From assembly GCA_947311845.1 (NCBI GenBank), contig CAMZMU010000111.1, positions 15,524,630 to 15,588,629 on the forward strand: a DNA stretch of 64,000 bases, in the 5' to 3' direction. Below are positions 50,150-60,133 of this stretch, piece after piece. Under the pieces are notes generated by a model. The model did no database searches and was not told where the DNA came from. It worked only from the letters and a program-made list of their open reading frames with translations. Within the stretch, counting starts at the first letter, position 1. Every line of letters begins with the position of its first letter. Origin of the DNA: Poa pratensis (lineage: Eukaryota > Streptophyta > Magnoliopsida > Poales > Poaceae). A program made the position numbers and the translations under genes.

Positions 50150-50416
50150 ATGGCAGAAGGGGAGAAGGAGAAGATCGTCGTCGGAGCAGTAGACGACGAG
50201 GAGAAGATCATCGTCGGAGCAGGAGGAGACGAAGAGGAGAAGCAAATCGTCCTCGTTGGAGCAGGATCAGGAGACGACGAGGAGAAGAAAATCGTCCTCG
50301 TCGGAGCAGGAGGAGACGAGGGGGAGGTCAGGAACGATGGCAAGGTTTTTTCCGCCGCCGGGGTTCCGGTTCAAGCCGAGGGACGACGAGCTGGTCATGT
50401 ACTATCTCCTTCCTAA
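50150..50416 (+). CDS. Overlapping upstream reading frame at the NAC start
   Basis: An ATG at 50150 opens 88 codons in a different frame from the NAC protein and overlaps its start codon by 80 bp. It is a low-complexity acidic repeat with several copies of KIVLVGAGGDEE-like units. It may be a regulatory upstream ORF that lowers NAC translation. Alternatively it is an N-terminal extension of the NAC protein cut off by a one-base frame error. There is no sign of an independent function. Confidence 0.4.
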   Translation: MAEGEKEKIVVGAVDDEEKIIVGAGGDEEEKQIVLVGAGSGDDEEKKIVLVGAGGDEGEVRNDGKVFSAAGVPVQAEGRRAGHVLSPS

Positions 50417-53400
50417 GCTGCAGGGCAGGGAGCACGTGCCCAACGACAACATCATCGAGGACAACGTGTACCAGTGCCACCCGGAGAAGCTTGTAGGTAC
50501 GTTACGTTACGCGCGCCTTCCTTCTTTTTTTCCCCTCGTCAGTTTTACTATTGCCGCTGCCTGATTACAAGTTTGTGGCCGTCCGATCGACCTTGCATCG
50601 AGATGTGTTTAGTACTAAGTACTCCAAACTCTAGCTAGTTGTATTTAGCCCACACCATGATCATACATATACTTACATGCACTACCAGAAATCACTTCTT
50701 TACCGTGCGGCGAATCAGCACAGCAAAGCTCTGCGGAACCCGGCAAAGGCTTTGCCGTGGGGAACAGCACGGCAAAGACGACACGACACAACTCGGGTCG
50801 GCAAAGCTCTTTGCCGTGCGCTTTTGCCAAAAAGCACGGCAAAGGCTCTGCCGTGCGCCCTCCTCGCACCACACGGCATCTTTTTGTCAGAATAGGGTCA
50901 GCGTTCGCTCCGTCGTGCGCTTTTCTATCCCCCTCTTTGCCGTGCGCTGGACAAACTGCCTCACGGCACACCTTCCAGCTTTGCCGTGCTCTTTTCTTCC
51001 GGCTGCACGGCACAGAGCCCCTCTTTGCCGTGTGCTCTGCGCGCCCATAGCACGGCACACCTCCGTTCTTTGTCGTGTGCTTCCTGGAGGACCGCACGGC
51101 AAAGCTGCAATATGGTCATCTGGCCACTTAAACTCCTCCATAACATATAGATACAATCTCAAACTCGTCCATAATATAAAACGAACTCAAACTCCACAAA
51201 CATGTCATCTATTCTACAAATAGGTCATGCACTCCACATGTAGGTCACAAAGGGATGGAGCTTGCTCAATCTCCACACGTAGGTCACGACGGCAAAGATT
51301 GAATTCATTGAGTAGGATCCTCCTACACGTTTGCAAAAAAATGATGAGTTCGACAACTAGGTAGAAATGGCATAGTCATGGCATTAAAAGAAAACAAACT
51401 AAAATTGTGACAAGTTCAACAAATGGGTAAAATTTGACAAGTTCAACTAATGGGTAAAATTTGACAAGTTCAACTAGCTAGAAATGGCATAGTCATGGCA
51501 TCATTGAACAATGGGTAAAATTTGACAAGTTCAACTAATGGGTAAAATTTGACAAGTTCAACTAGGTGGAAATGACATAGTCATGGCATCATTGAACCAA
51601 CTAAAATTTGACAAGTTCAACTAATGGGTAAAATTTGACAAGTTCAACTAGGTGGAAATGACATAGTCATGGCATCATTGAACTAACTAAAATTTGACAA
51701 GTTCAACTAATGGGTAAAATTTGACAAGTTCAACTAACTAAATTTTGACAAGTTCAACTAAAGTGGCAATGGCATGGCAAGCTAAATTATGAGTCATACG
51801 AGCATACCCACGGGAGCCTCCGGACAACGGAATCGGGGCTGTCCCTCCGGATCGTCCTGGCCACCAGGCGGCGGCGCCATCGAGTGAGATCCACCCGCCG
51901 ATCCTAGATTCATCTACAACATGGAAAAATGCTCGCATTACACAAATAATTTAGTAACAACAATAGGATGGATAGAATGACAAGTTTGACAACATACCCA
52001 TGGGAACATTGGTGGAGGGAACGTGAGTGGAAGAAAAGCAAGAGTCCCGTCCGCAGGAGCCATGCGCTCCATCGTGCTCGTCATCCACTCCATCATCTGC
52101 CTGGACTGCTCCTGTTGCTGCTGGATCTGCTGCTGCTGCTGCCGGATCTGCTCCTGCTACTGCTCATAGAGCACCTTCTGCTGAGACAACTCCTCCCGGA
52201 GCTGGTTGACAGCTAGATCCGAAACTCGTGGGCGGGTCTCCACAGCAGGCGCACCGGGCGCCCTCCCACGGCGGACCTGGCGTAGAGACGGGACGGTGCG
52301 AGGGTCGACGGAGCCATCACCTATCCACAAGCGGCCATTCGCCTTGCCTTGCCCCGCAAGCACGACAAGCTCGATGTCAAGTGGACTGGTGAGAGGGTCA
52401 GCGTTCTCACCGTTGCGCTCCTTGAACTTCGTCGTGTACCCCGTGCTCCGGAGCTCGGCGCCGCTGCTGATCCACATCGACCCTGTCTCAGGATCCGGCT
52501 CATCCCTGGTACGCATCTTTGCCCAAACGGCGAAGGGAGGGATCTACGCCGGTCTTCAATTTCTGCAAAGAGCGCACGAACATAGGTGAAAAGGAGACGA
52601 TATTGCAAAAGAGAGCATGAACATATGTGGATTAAAGAATACATTTGCTCACCTCCTTTTGTACGCATTGGGAGAGGCTGAGGCTGCCTTGGCGGTGTGT
52701 TCCACTCTTGTTGTGCGCCCGCATTGCATATCCCCTCTCGTGCACCTTGAGGTATGCCGGGCTAGTCCACCACGCTACCATCGCGAGGTTGCACCCAGTG
52801 TTGTTACCGACATACGGAGGAGGCACCTATGTACACAGAACACACATATTAATGATATTACATGGCGGTCAACAAAATCGATAATATATAAATGAAGCTA
52901 CCTGCAGGTACTGCCATGGCTGCAGCAAGATGTCCCGGGCACGCTTCTTGTCCAGCGCAATCATCTTTTCGGCGTACCAGTTGCGGACAGAGTTCACGCG
53001 AACCTCGTAGTGCATGTCCGTCACCATCTTAGAGGCCATCTCCAAAAGGACGTTCGTGCACTCCTCCTCGTCCTCCCGCCGATAGGAGAAGAAGTTCTAC
53101 AAGCATGCACATAGGTAAAATAGGGTCAAAGCCATTAGTGCAATCTCGCATTTATGGAATGATGAGAAGTCAAACAAACTTACCCAGAAATAGCGGAGTG
53201 CCACATGCGCCATGTTGTGGTACTTGCCCTCGGGATCCTCCTCGTAGCTGTAATGCTTGAAAGTCCAAGCTACACTCTCGCTACCCTTTGGGAGGGTGAC
53301 AATCCCAGGGAAGAACTTCCTGACAATACATCCAAGGATGCTCGAGTAGGTACGCTGTCCCTTCACTTTAGGAGGCACATACTCAAACGACCTACACAAT

Positions 53401-56400
53401 GAAAAAACCAAAATTAGTATGGTTAGCGGGTCAAAACACAATGAAAAACTAAAATTGAACATAAACTATAATAAGTACCTTTTCCCGGTGGGCACGAGAA
53501 GAGTGTGACTCCAGGCGTAAGGAAGACCGGGGAGTTTCGCGGCCCCCCGCTGATACGGCTGCTTGGTCTGTGGCGGAGGGATAGTCGGGTCAGTCTCAAC
53601 CCACTCCTCCCCGGCGGCTCCCACTGCAGCGTCGGGTCAAGCTCAAACTCCTCATCCCCAGGTCCCTCCTCGCCTCCTCCTCCTCGCCATCGTCCTCCTC
53701 GCCGTCCCTCCTCCTCGCCGCGGTTGGTAAGTCATGCAGGGATGTGTACACCAGCCGCAGAACAAAGCACGCGCTGGTAAGTCATGCAGGGATGTGTGGT
53801 ACCAGACATACATATCGAAGTGATCATTTGTTGAGGCGTCATATGTTCGGACCCCGCGACTGTTCCAGCCAACAGCTAAGTCTTCCACCAGCGGTTCCAG
53901 GTACATGTTCATGTTCTTACCCGGGTATTTCGGTCCTGTGATTATCATCGACAATAACATGTTATGTGATCAAATGGACTCGCCGGGGGGGGGGGGGGGG
54001 GGGGGGGGGGGAGGTTCTGGGGGATGACAAACACGGGGCAACAGTTGTATGTTGCCGCCGACATGCCATACAGATTGAACCCATCGGTTGATATAGCAAC
54101 AGCTACGCTCCTCGGGTCGCCCGCTTTCAGTGGATACTTCGCTACAAACTTCTTCCATGCGGCACCATCCGACGGATGTATCATCTTGTCCGTGTATCTC
54201 TCCCTAACGCGGCCCATCGCATCTGCTGGGCAGTGTCTTTGTTCATGTAAAGCCGCTGGATCCTCGGTATAAATGGAAGGTACCGGAGAATCTTTTGGGG
54301 AATCCCGGTCTGCCTTTTCTGTCCACCACCGAGGTCGACCTCGAAGTACCTAGAAGAATTGCAATGGATGCAATAATTTGTTCTAGCATGTTCTTTCCTG
54401 AATAGCATGCATCCCTTTGGACAGGCGTCTATCTTCTCATATGACATCTTAAGGTCACGGAGGAGTTTAGTCGCTCGTAGAAGCTCTTCACCAAGATGTG
54501 CCGTTTCGGTAGAAGGCTGCCAACGACGGCCAGAATATCATCGAAACCATCCCTGCATATCTTCCTCTGGCACTTCACGGCCATAAGGCGAGCGATGGCA
54601 TCTAGAAGGGTAACATGTATGTGATGAAGGGGTTTCTGCGAACCAAACATAGTCTCGTAGTACTTCATGTTTTCCTCTGGCTGCTCACTTGTCTCCGCCT
54701 CATGAGGTGTCTCCGCCTCTACATGAGGGCTTTCGGGCGCATTACCATTAACAAAGTTGTCTAAGCAGTTGTTGAACCCAGTGTCAAAACTGCCGCTGGC
54801 TGAATCTGACGCGGCTCGGTTCTAGAACGTTTTGCTAACTGTTCACCATGAAAATTCCAAACATGGTAGAACGGTGTGAACTCAAACTTGACCAGGTGCG
54901 TACTCACATCTACTTTCGACTGTCGCCTTTGGTTATCGCATTTTTTACAGGGGCAAAACACTTTCATGGATTTGCTGGAGATGTCAAACGCCTTGTTCAC
55001 AAACTCCTCGGCCTTATCTCTCCATTCATCACTAAACTCCACTGATTCTTTCTGCCAGCATACATCCACTCATGGTCAGCATGATCAGACATCTTCTTCT
55101 GCTCTTTGGGTGACAACGGTGACGCAATTAATTATATGCAGGAAGTAATAATAAATTTATTCAATGTCGTCAGATTAATTACGGCCAAATTTTATCTTTT
55201 ACAACATGCAAAGGTTCACCTACACTTCTAATAGGTGGGTTTATCCCACCCGAGTACGTGTAGATCGAGTCGTGTTCCATGTTCTACCCTGACCGAGACG
55301 GAATTTCGGCAGCACCTCCCCGCTGTTCTTCAGAATACACGTCTCGAGCTTGTCAAGCCGAGAGGGTGTGCATCGAAGAACAACGAGGAGGTGTTGCCGA
55401 AATTCCGTCTCAGGAAGGGGTAGAACATGGAACACGATTCGATCTACACGTACTCGGGCTGCCCAAAAACGTGGACAATCCGGAAGAGGTATGGTTATAA
55501 ATATGCAAAGATGGACAATCCTGCATATTTATAAATTTATAACCCTTCCGGATGGGATCTGACTCGGGTTACGCGACTCGACTGACTTGGTCATCTAGAC
55601 AAAAGAATGCCTATGCAGTAAGATTACAAGAGAGGCGAAAGATGTATACCCTAGAAGCGTGGTCGATCACCGCAGAAGGTCGGGGACGCTCTCCGGAGGG
55701 GGGACGGAACAAGGGCACCGAGGCGGCCCTCCTCAGCTGGAGAAGAAGCCCCGTAAACTACGACATCTGAAAACCACAAAAACAACATATATAAGAACAG
55801 ATGTACAACATAAATATTCATGTAATGCTTAATGCTCCTAGGCAGAACACCAAAACTTTTATGAAAAAGTTAGAACAATTACCACATCTAGACATACACC
55901 ATATTTGTAAACCACACCTAGAACAATTACCACAGCTAGAACAATTACCACTAGAATCAGAATCAATCCATTAAACTAAACCTAGCCTAACACATCATTT
56001 GTACCAATTTATTTCCTACAGGGAACCAATCCATTACTTGCTGCCATGACACACATACACCATATTTGTAAACCACGCCGACTATTGCTGCATATATGGA
56101 CCAGATAAGGAAAATTAACGAAGTAATCAACAAAATATTCACTAGAACATGGCATATACGAGTAGATAAAAAAAGTACCAATTTATCACCACAACTAGAA
56201 AATTAACACTAAAATTAGTACCAATTCATTACATCTACAACTAATCTAGCACATAATTAGTGGTAATTACTTGCAGGGATGTCATGGCAGGGATTTCTTG
56301 CAGGGATTTATTAAAAAGGCCAGAAATTACCTGCAGGGGAGGGGAGAGCCGACGGAGCTGCTCAAGGCCAGTTCGGGGAGGCGCGACAGTCGTGGTCGAC

Positions 56401-59400
56401 CAGGTGAGCGCCGGGGAGAAGACGACGGCGGCCGGGATCGGCAGCGAGGGTTGCCGGCGGCGGGATGCGGCCAGCGAGCTCACCCTGGTCCGGCCGGCGA
56501 GCTCATCCTGCTCGTTCCTGGCTCATCCCCGGCTCGGGAAGGGGAGGCGCAGAGGGGCGGCGGCGGGGACGTCGTGCGTCTGGCCGGCCGCGGGGGCTGG
56601 GGCGGGGCGTCGTGCGTGTGTGTGTGAGAGACTGTGAGTGGAGTGGGGATGGCCAGCCGTGGGCGTGCGCGTGGTGAAGAGATAAGGATTTGCCGTGCGC
56701 GTGCTCTTTGCCGTGTGCGCTTACGCGGTGCACGGCAAAACCTTTCTTTGTCGTGTAGGTTTAGAGTAAGGAGCACGACAAAGACTCCCTTTGTCGTGTG
56801 CCTTTGTTTCTTTTCATTTTTCTTTCTATTGTTTTTTTCTTTTAATTGTTTTTCTTCTTTACTATTTTTGTGGACTGTTTATTAGTATTAGTTAATACAT
56901 TATTATCTATATATTGTCATAATTTCTCACAAGATTGCCCCCGGTTCCCCCGAAACGGCAGTTTTCAGCTATAAGTCAAGAAACTTAGTAGAGAGAGAGT
57001 GCGGTCGGTGAAGACGGTCACACAACGGAGTAAAATCCTGCACTTCCAAAACACCCAAAACACTTGTATACACATGGTATGGCACAACCTTGGTTTGGGT
57101 GGGTTTCCGACGCTCCGGGGCCCCGATTCGGCGAAACCCTAGATCCGCTAGAAAAACCCTAACGTTTTCGTCTACCACCTTGAACGGCGTCGAAAGGGGG
57201 TAGGCCAGTGGAATTTTTCCTTGGTTGTGTTAGGTTAGGACATAGGAACATGGAAAACCAACTATTATCATAAGTTCTCACAAGATTGCCCCCGGTTCCC
57301 CCGAAACGGCAGTTTTCAGCTATAAGTCAAGAAACTTAGTAGAGAAAGAGTGCGGTCGGTGAAGACGGTCACACACGGAGTAAAATTTTGCACTTCCAAA
57401 ACACCCAACACACTTTTACACACATGGTATGGCAAAAACTAGGTTTGGGTGGGTTTCCGACGCTCCGGGGCCCCGATTCGGCGAAACCATAGATCCGCTG
57501 GAAAAAGTCAAAGTTCCCGTCTACCACCTTGACCGAAGTCGAAAGGGAGTAGGCCAGTGGACTTTTTTCCTTGGCTGTGTTAGGTTAGGACATATGAACA
57601 TGGAAAACCAACTATTATCACAAGTTCTCACAAGATTGCTCCCGGTTCCCCTGAAACGGGAGTTTTCACCTCTAAGTGCAGAAACTTAGTAGAGAGAGTG
57701 CGGTCGGTGAAGACGGTCATACCCCGGAGTAAAATCTTGGACATTTACAACACCCAACACACTTGTATACACATGGTATGGCACAACCTAGGTTTGGGTG
57801 GGTTTCCGACGCTCCGGAGCCTCGATTCGGCGAAACCCTAGATCCGCTGGAAAAAAGTCAAAATTCCCGTCTACCACCTTGACCGAAGTCGAAAGGGGGT
57901 AGGCCAGTGGAATTTTTTCCTTGGTTGTGTTAGGTTAGGACATAGGAACATGGAAAACCAACTATTATCACAAGTTCTCACAAGATTGCCTCCGGTTCCC
58001 CGAAACGGGAATTTTCACCTCTAAGTGCAGAAATTTAGTAGAGAGAGAGTGCGGTCGGTGAAGACGGTCATACCCCGGAGTAAAATCGTGGACATTTAGA
58101 ACACCCAACACACTTGTATACATATTGTATGGCACAACCTAGTTTTGGGTGGGTTTCCGACGCTCCAGGAAGGGTAGACGACGCCTCGCACGTTAGGTCC
58201 ACTTATTCGGGGTTTCGACGCATGCGGCCCGCACCGGAGGGTTTATATATATTATCGAGAAACATAATTAAGTGAAGTAAATGAACGTATTAGAAGCCTT
58301 AACAAATAAAATAAACAAAGCAAGCATATCAAAACAAAACAAAACAAATAAAGGGGGCTAGTGGGCACACGGCAAAGAACATATGTGCCATGTGCTTCTT
58401 TTATACACACGGTATAGCGTTTTCCACGAATTTATTTAGAGCGCGAGAAATGAGCCGCCGCGATGGGAAATTTATTTAGATATTTCCCGCGAATTATTGG
58501 GGAGCGCGGCAAAGTTGCGGATCCTGGTCAACTGATTTGCCGTGCGGTTACATAAAGGAGCACGACAAAGATAACTTTGCCGAGCGGTCTAGATTTGCCA
58601 TGTGTTTTGTGTCCATTTTGCCGTGACATATACTTTGCCGTGTGCTCTCGATCTTCTGTGCCGTGCTTCATTTCTTTGCCGTGATCCTTTTGTTTCCTTC
58701 ACGACAAAGCACTTTGCCGTGTTCCGGGAACATAGCCGCACACGATCCTCGCGGGAAAGACAGATTTTCCGGTAGCGACGGTGGTATGGTATGAGCGATC
58801 GCATGCAGATAAATACAGGAAGAGGGGCGAGGACAGCTGGTACTTCCTGTCGCCGAGGGCGCGCAAGTACCATAACGGGAACAGGCCGTCGCGGAGCACG
58901 GAGGACAAAAGCGGGCGGTGGAAGGCCTCGACGGGCAAGAAGAAGAAAGAGGTCAGCGAGGACGGCGGCGGCGGCAAGACCACCAAGTCGTGTCCGTCCA
59001 AGGTGTTGAAGGTGGCCCAAGACGGCAAGACCGAGTACCTCAAGAGCACCCTCGCCTACTTCCAGGGCCCCATCAAGGGCGAGAAGAAGTCCAAGTGGCT
59101 CATGAAGGAGCTCACCATCCCGGAGTACGAGAAGAAGCGCAACACGAACGGCGGTGATGGTAAAAACGACATGGTGAGCTAATTTTGTCACTCTACCGCG
59201 TGCATGCGAGTTTTTGGTTGGATCCGACTTAATTACTTTGAGTTTTGGTTTGCACGCATGCAGCTGGACGAGTACGTGATGTGCAGGATCTACGAGACCA
59301 ATAGGCACAAAGGGGACGACGACGAGGCAGGCCCCAGCGGGACGCAGTCTGAGCTGGCAGAGACCGGCCAAGGGACGACAGCGGGGCATGGAATTGCAAA

Positions 59401-60133
59401 GCTTTCGGAGAAACAGGCGGGCAAGAGGCCCGCGGAGGAGAAGCCGGCGTCGAAGCGGGCTCGCCACGACAACCCGGAACGCCTGCACCTCGGACCACCA
59501 GCACGACTAGACGGGAACGGCGTGCAAGCTCCGTTCAGGGCACCGGGATATTGCGGCGGTGGACCCGGGTGGCCGATGGAGTATCACGCTCGCGCACCAA
59601 TTCCACGGCCGCCGTTAGTGTACCGCAACGGCCAGCCGGCATTCAACGGCCAGGGGCAGGTACCGCGGCAGCCGATGGCGTACAACGATCAGGTGTCGGT
59701 GCCGCGGCAGCAGGTGGTGTACAGCAGCCAGGGCCAGCCGGTGGCGCACAATGGCCAGGTGCCGGTGCCGCGGCAGCAGGTGACGTACAACGTCCAGGTG
59801 AAGCCGTCGCGGCAGCAGGTGGCGTACAACAGTCAGGCGCCGGTGCCGCGGCAGCAGGTGGCGTGCAACGGCCAGGTGATGCGGGCGTCGGTACAGAAGC
59901 TCTCGCCGCCGTTCCGGCCCGCAGGTACACCCAACTCATGTGGTCAAAACCAGAATCAAACAATGATGCTGTGGCCTCCATACCCGGCCGGGCAAGCGGT
60001 GAACCCGCCGTCGTCCGTCGTGCCACGGCCTGCACGTGCCACGGCCTGCACAGACGCAGAAGCAGCCAGAGACGGAGTAGATGCGCAGGAACCGAGTGTA
60101 TCGACAGCATATCGAGGAATTCAACCGGATTAG
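50337..60133 (+). CDS. NAC-domain transcription factor, first intron filled by a CACTA element
   Basis: Exons 50337-50496, 58776-59173 (or from 58809) and 59264-60133; about 475 residues. Exon 1 encodes MARFFPPPGFRFKPRDDELV, NAC subdomain A, and reads on to NVYQCHPEKLV. Exon 2 carries DKYRKRGEDSWYFLSPRARK, the W-K-A-S-T-G DNA-contact region and KGEKKSKWLMKELTI. Exon 3 starts LDEYVMCRIYE, the end of the NAC domain, then a region likely to hold a nuclear signal (GKRPAEEKPASKRARHD) and a Gln/Pro-rich repeat activation region. The domain is divergent, like grass-specific NACs. Two in-phase acceptors exist for exon 2: TAG at 58775 in the transposon end, or CAG at 58808, which looks more natural. 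The C-terminus is altered by a 16-bp duplication at 60019-60050. An upstream frame overlaps the start. Confidence 0.8.
51405..51775. repeat. Degenerate tandem array, aaaatttgacaagttcaacta units
   Basis: The phrase aatttgacaagttcaactaa recurs about ten times, alternating with a longer block containing aatgacatagtcatggcatc. The alternation makes a composite higher-order unit of about 80-110 bp. Confidence 0.85.
51990..53724 (-). pseudogene. CACTA TNPA-like protein (plant transposase, Ptta/En/Spm type), decayed
   Basis: Minus-strand exons with conserved blocks: QPYQRGAAKLPGLPYAWSHT; SFEYVPPKVKGQRTYSSILG followed by CIVRKFFPGIVTLPKGSESV; YSYEEDPEGKYHNMAHVALR; NSVRNWYAEKMIALDKKRAR; VPPPYVGNNTGCNLAMVAWW; and a C-terminal Gln-rich coiled coil (EQIRQQQQQIQQQQEQSRQ). 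Exon borders are visible at several of these, but frames shift near 53600 and an in-frame stop precedes the coiled coil, so it is probably dead. The product would bind the subterminal repeats. Confidence 0.65.
53725..55069 (-). pseudogene. CACTA TNP2-type transposase, truncated and frameshifted
   Basis: Starts MDVCWQKESVEFSDEWRDKA, a transposase-associated domain with the CPCKKCDN zinc-binding motif. Next come DAIARLMAVKCQ, DACPKGCMLFRKEHA with NYCIHCNSSRYFEVD, RWAALGRDTR, VAISTDGFNLYGMSAATYNC (the catalytic-Asp block) and GPKYPGKNMNMYLEPLVEDL. The remnant ends at ARALFCGWC and then runs into TNPA sequence, so the C-terminal half is missing. Frames change several times. A 27-bp G tract interrupts the catalytic domain. 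Confidence 0.75.
53985..54011. repeat. Poly-G run (27 bp)
   Basis: An uninterrupted G run (C on the coding strand) replaces the short proline-coding stretch expected after VFVIPQNLPP in TNP2. It is an expanded homopolymer whose length is likely unreliable. Confidence 0.9.
55249..55458. repeat. Long hairpin (75-bp inverted repeat)
   Basis: The left arm 55249-55323 (cccgagtacgtgtagatcga...) and right arm 55384-55458 (...tcgatctacacgtactcggg) are near-perfect reverse complements around a 60-bp spacer. It lies inside the CACTA element upstream of TNP2. It could be a foldback element or a hairpin feeding small-RNA silencing. Confidence 0.85.
56915..58170. repeat. 350-bp satellite-like array, about 3.6 copies
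   Basis: The phrase ttctcacaagattgcc starts at 56924, 57275, 57625 and 57975, giving periods of 351, 350 and 350 bp. Copies share gtgcggtcggtgaagacggt, tttccgacgctccgg and gtgttaggttaggacat. The last copy breaks off near gacgctccagg at about 58168. Confidence 0.93.
59655..59885 (+). repeat. Coding tandem repeat in the NAC activation region
   Basis: A unit of roughly 45-48 bp encodes VPRQQVAYNGQ-like residues about five times (VPRQQVVYSSQ, VPRQQVTYNVQ, SRQQVAYNSQ, VPRQQVACNGQ). The unit length keeps frame. Length variation between alleles is likely. Confidence 0.85.

Larger units (their letters stand above)
50680..58777 (-). mobile_element. CACTA (En/Spm, Caspar-like) transposon in NAC intron 1
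   Basis: The left end is CACTACCAGAAAT. The right end reversed is CGCTACCGGAAAAT, an imperfect CACTA terminus. Three-base flanks are ATG (50677-50679) and ACG (58778-58780). Both subterminal zones (50700-51110 and 58370-58740) are packed with direct and inverted copies of CTTTGCCGTG, the typical transposase-binding motifs; a further cluster lies at 56690-56810. Inside, on the minus strand, are TNP2-like and TNPA-like coding remnants. The mismatched ends and broken genes suggest an old, inactive copy of about 8.1 kb. Confidence 0.85.

Noticed and set aside
50639..51223. 194-codon + strand frame and 150-codon - strand frame rich in Cys, Arg and His
   Set aside because: These are translations of the CTTTGCCGTG subterminal repeats of the CACTA element.
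51405..51775. CRISPR-like appearance of regularly spaced repeats
   Set aside because: The spacers are themselves repeated, spacing is irregular, the genome is a plant nucleus and no cas gene exists. It is a degenerate tandem array.
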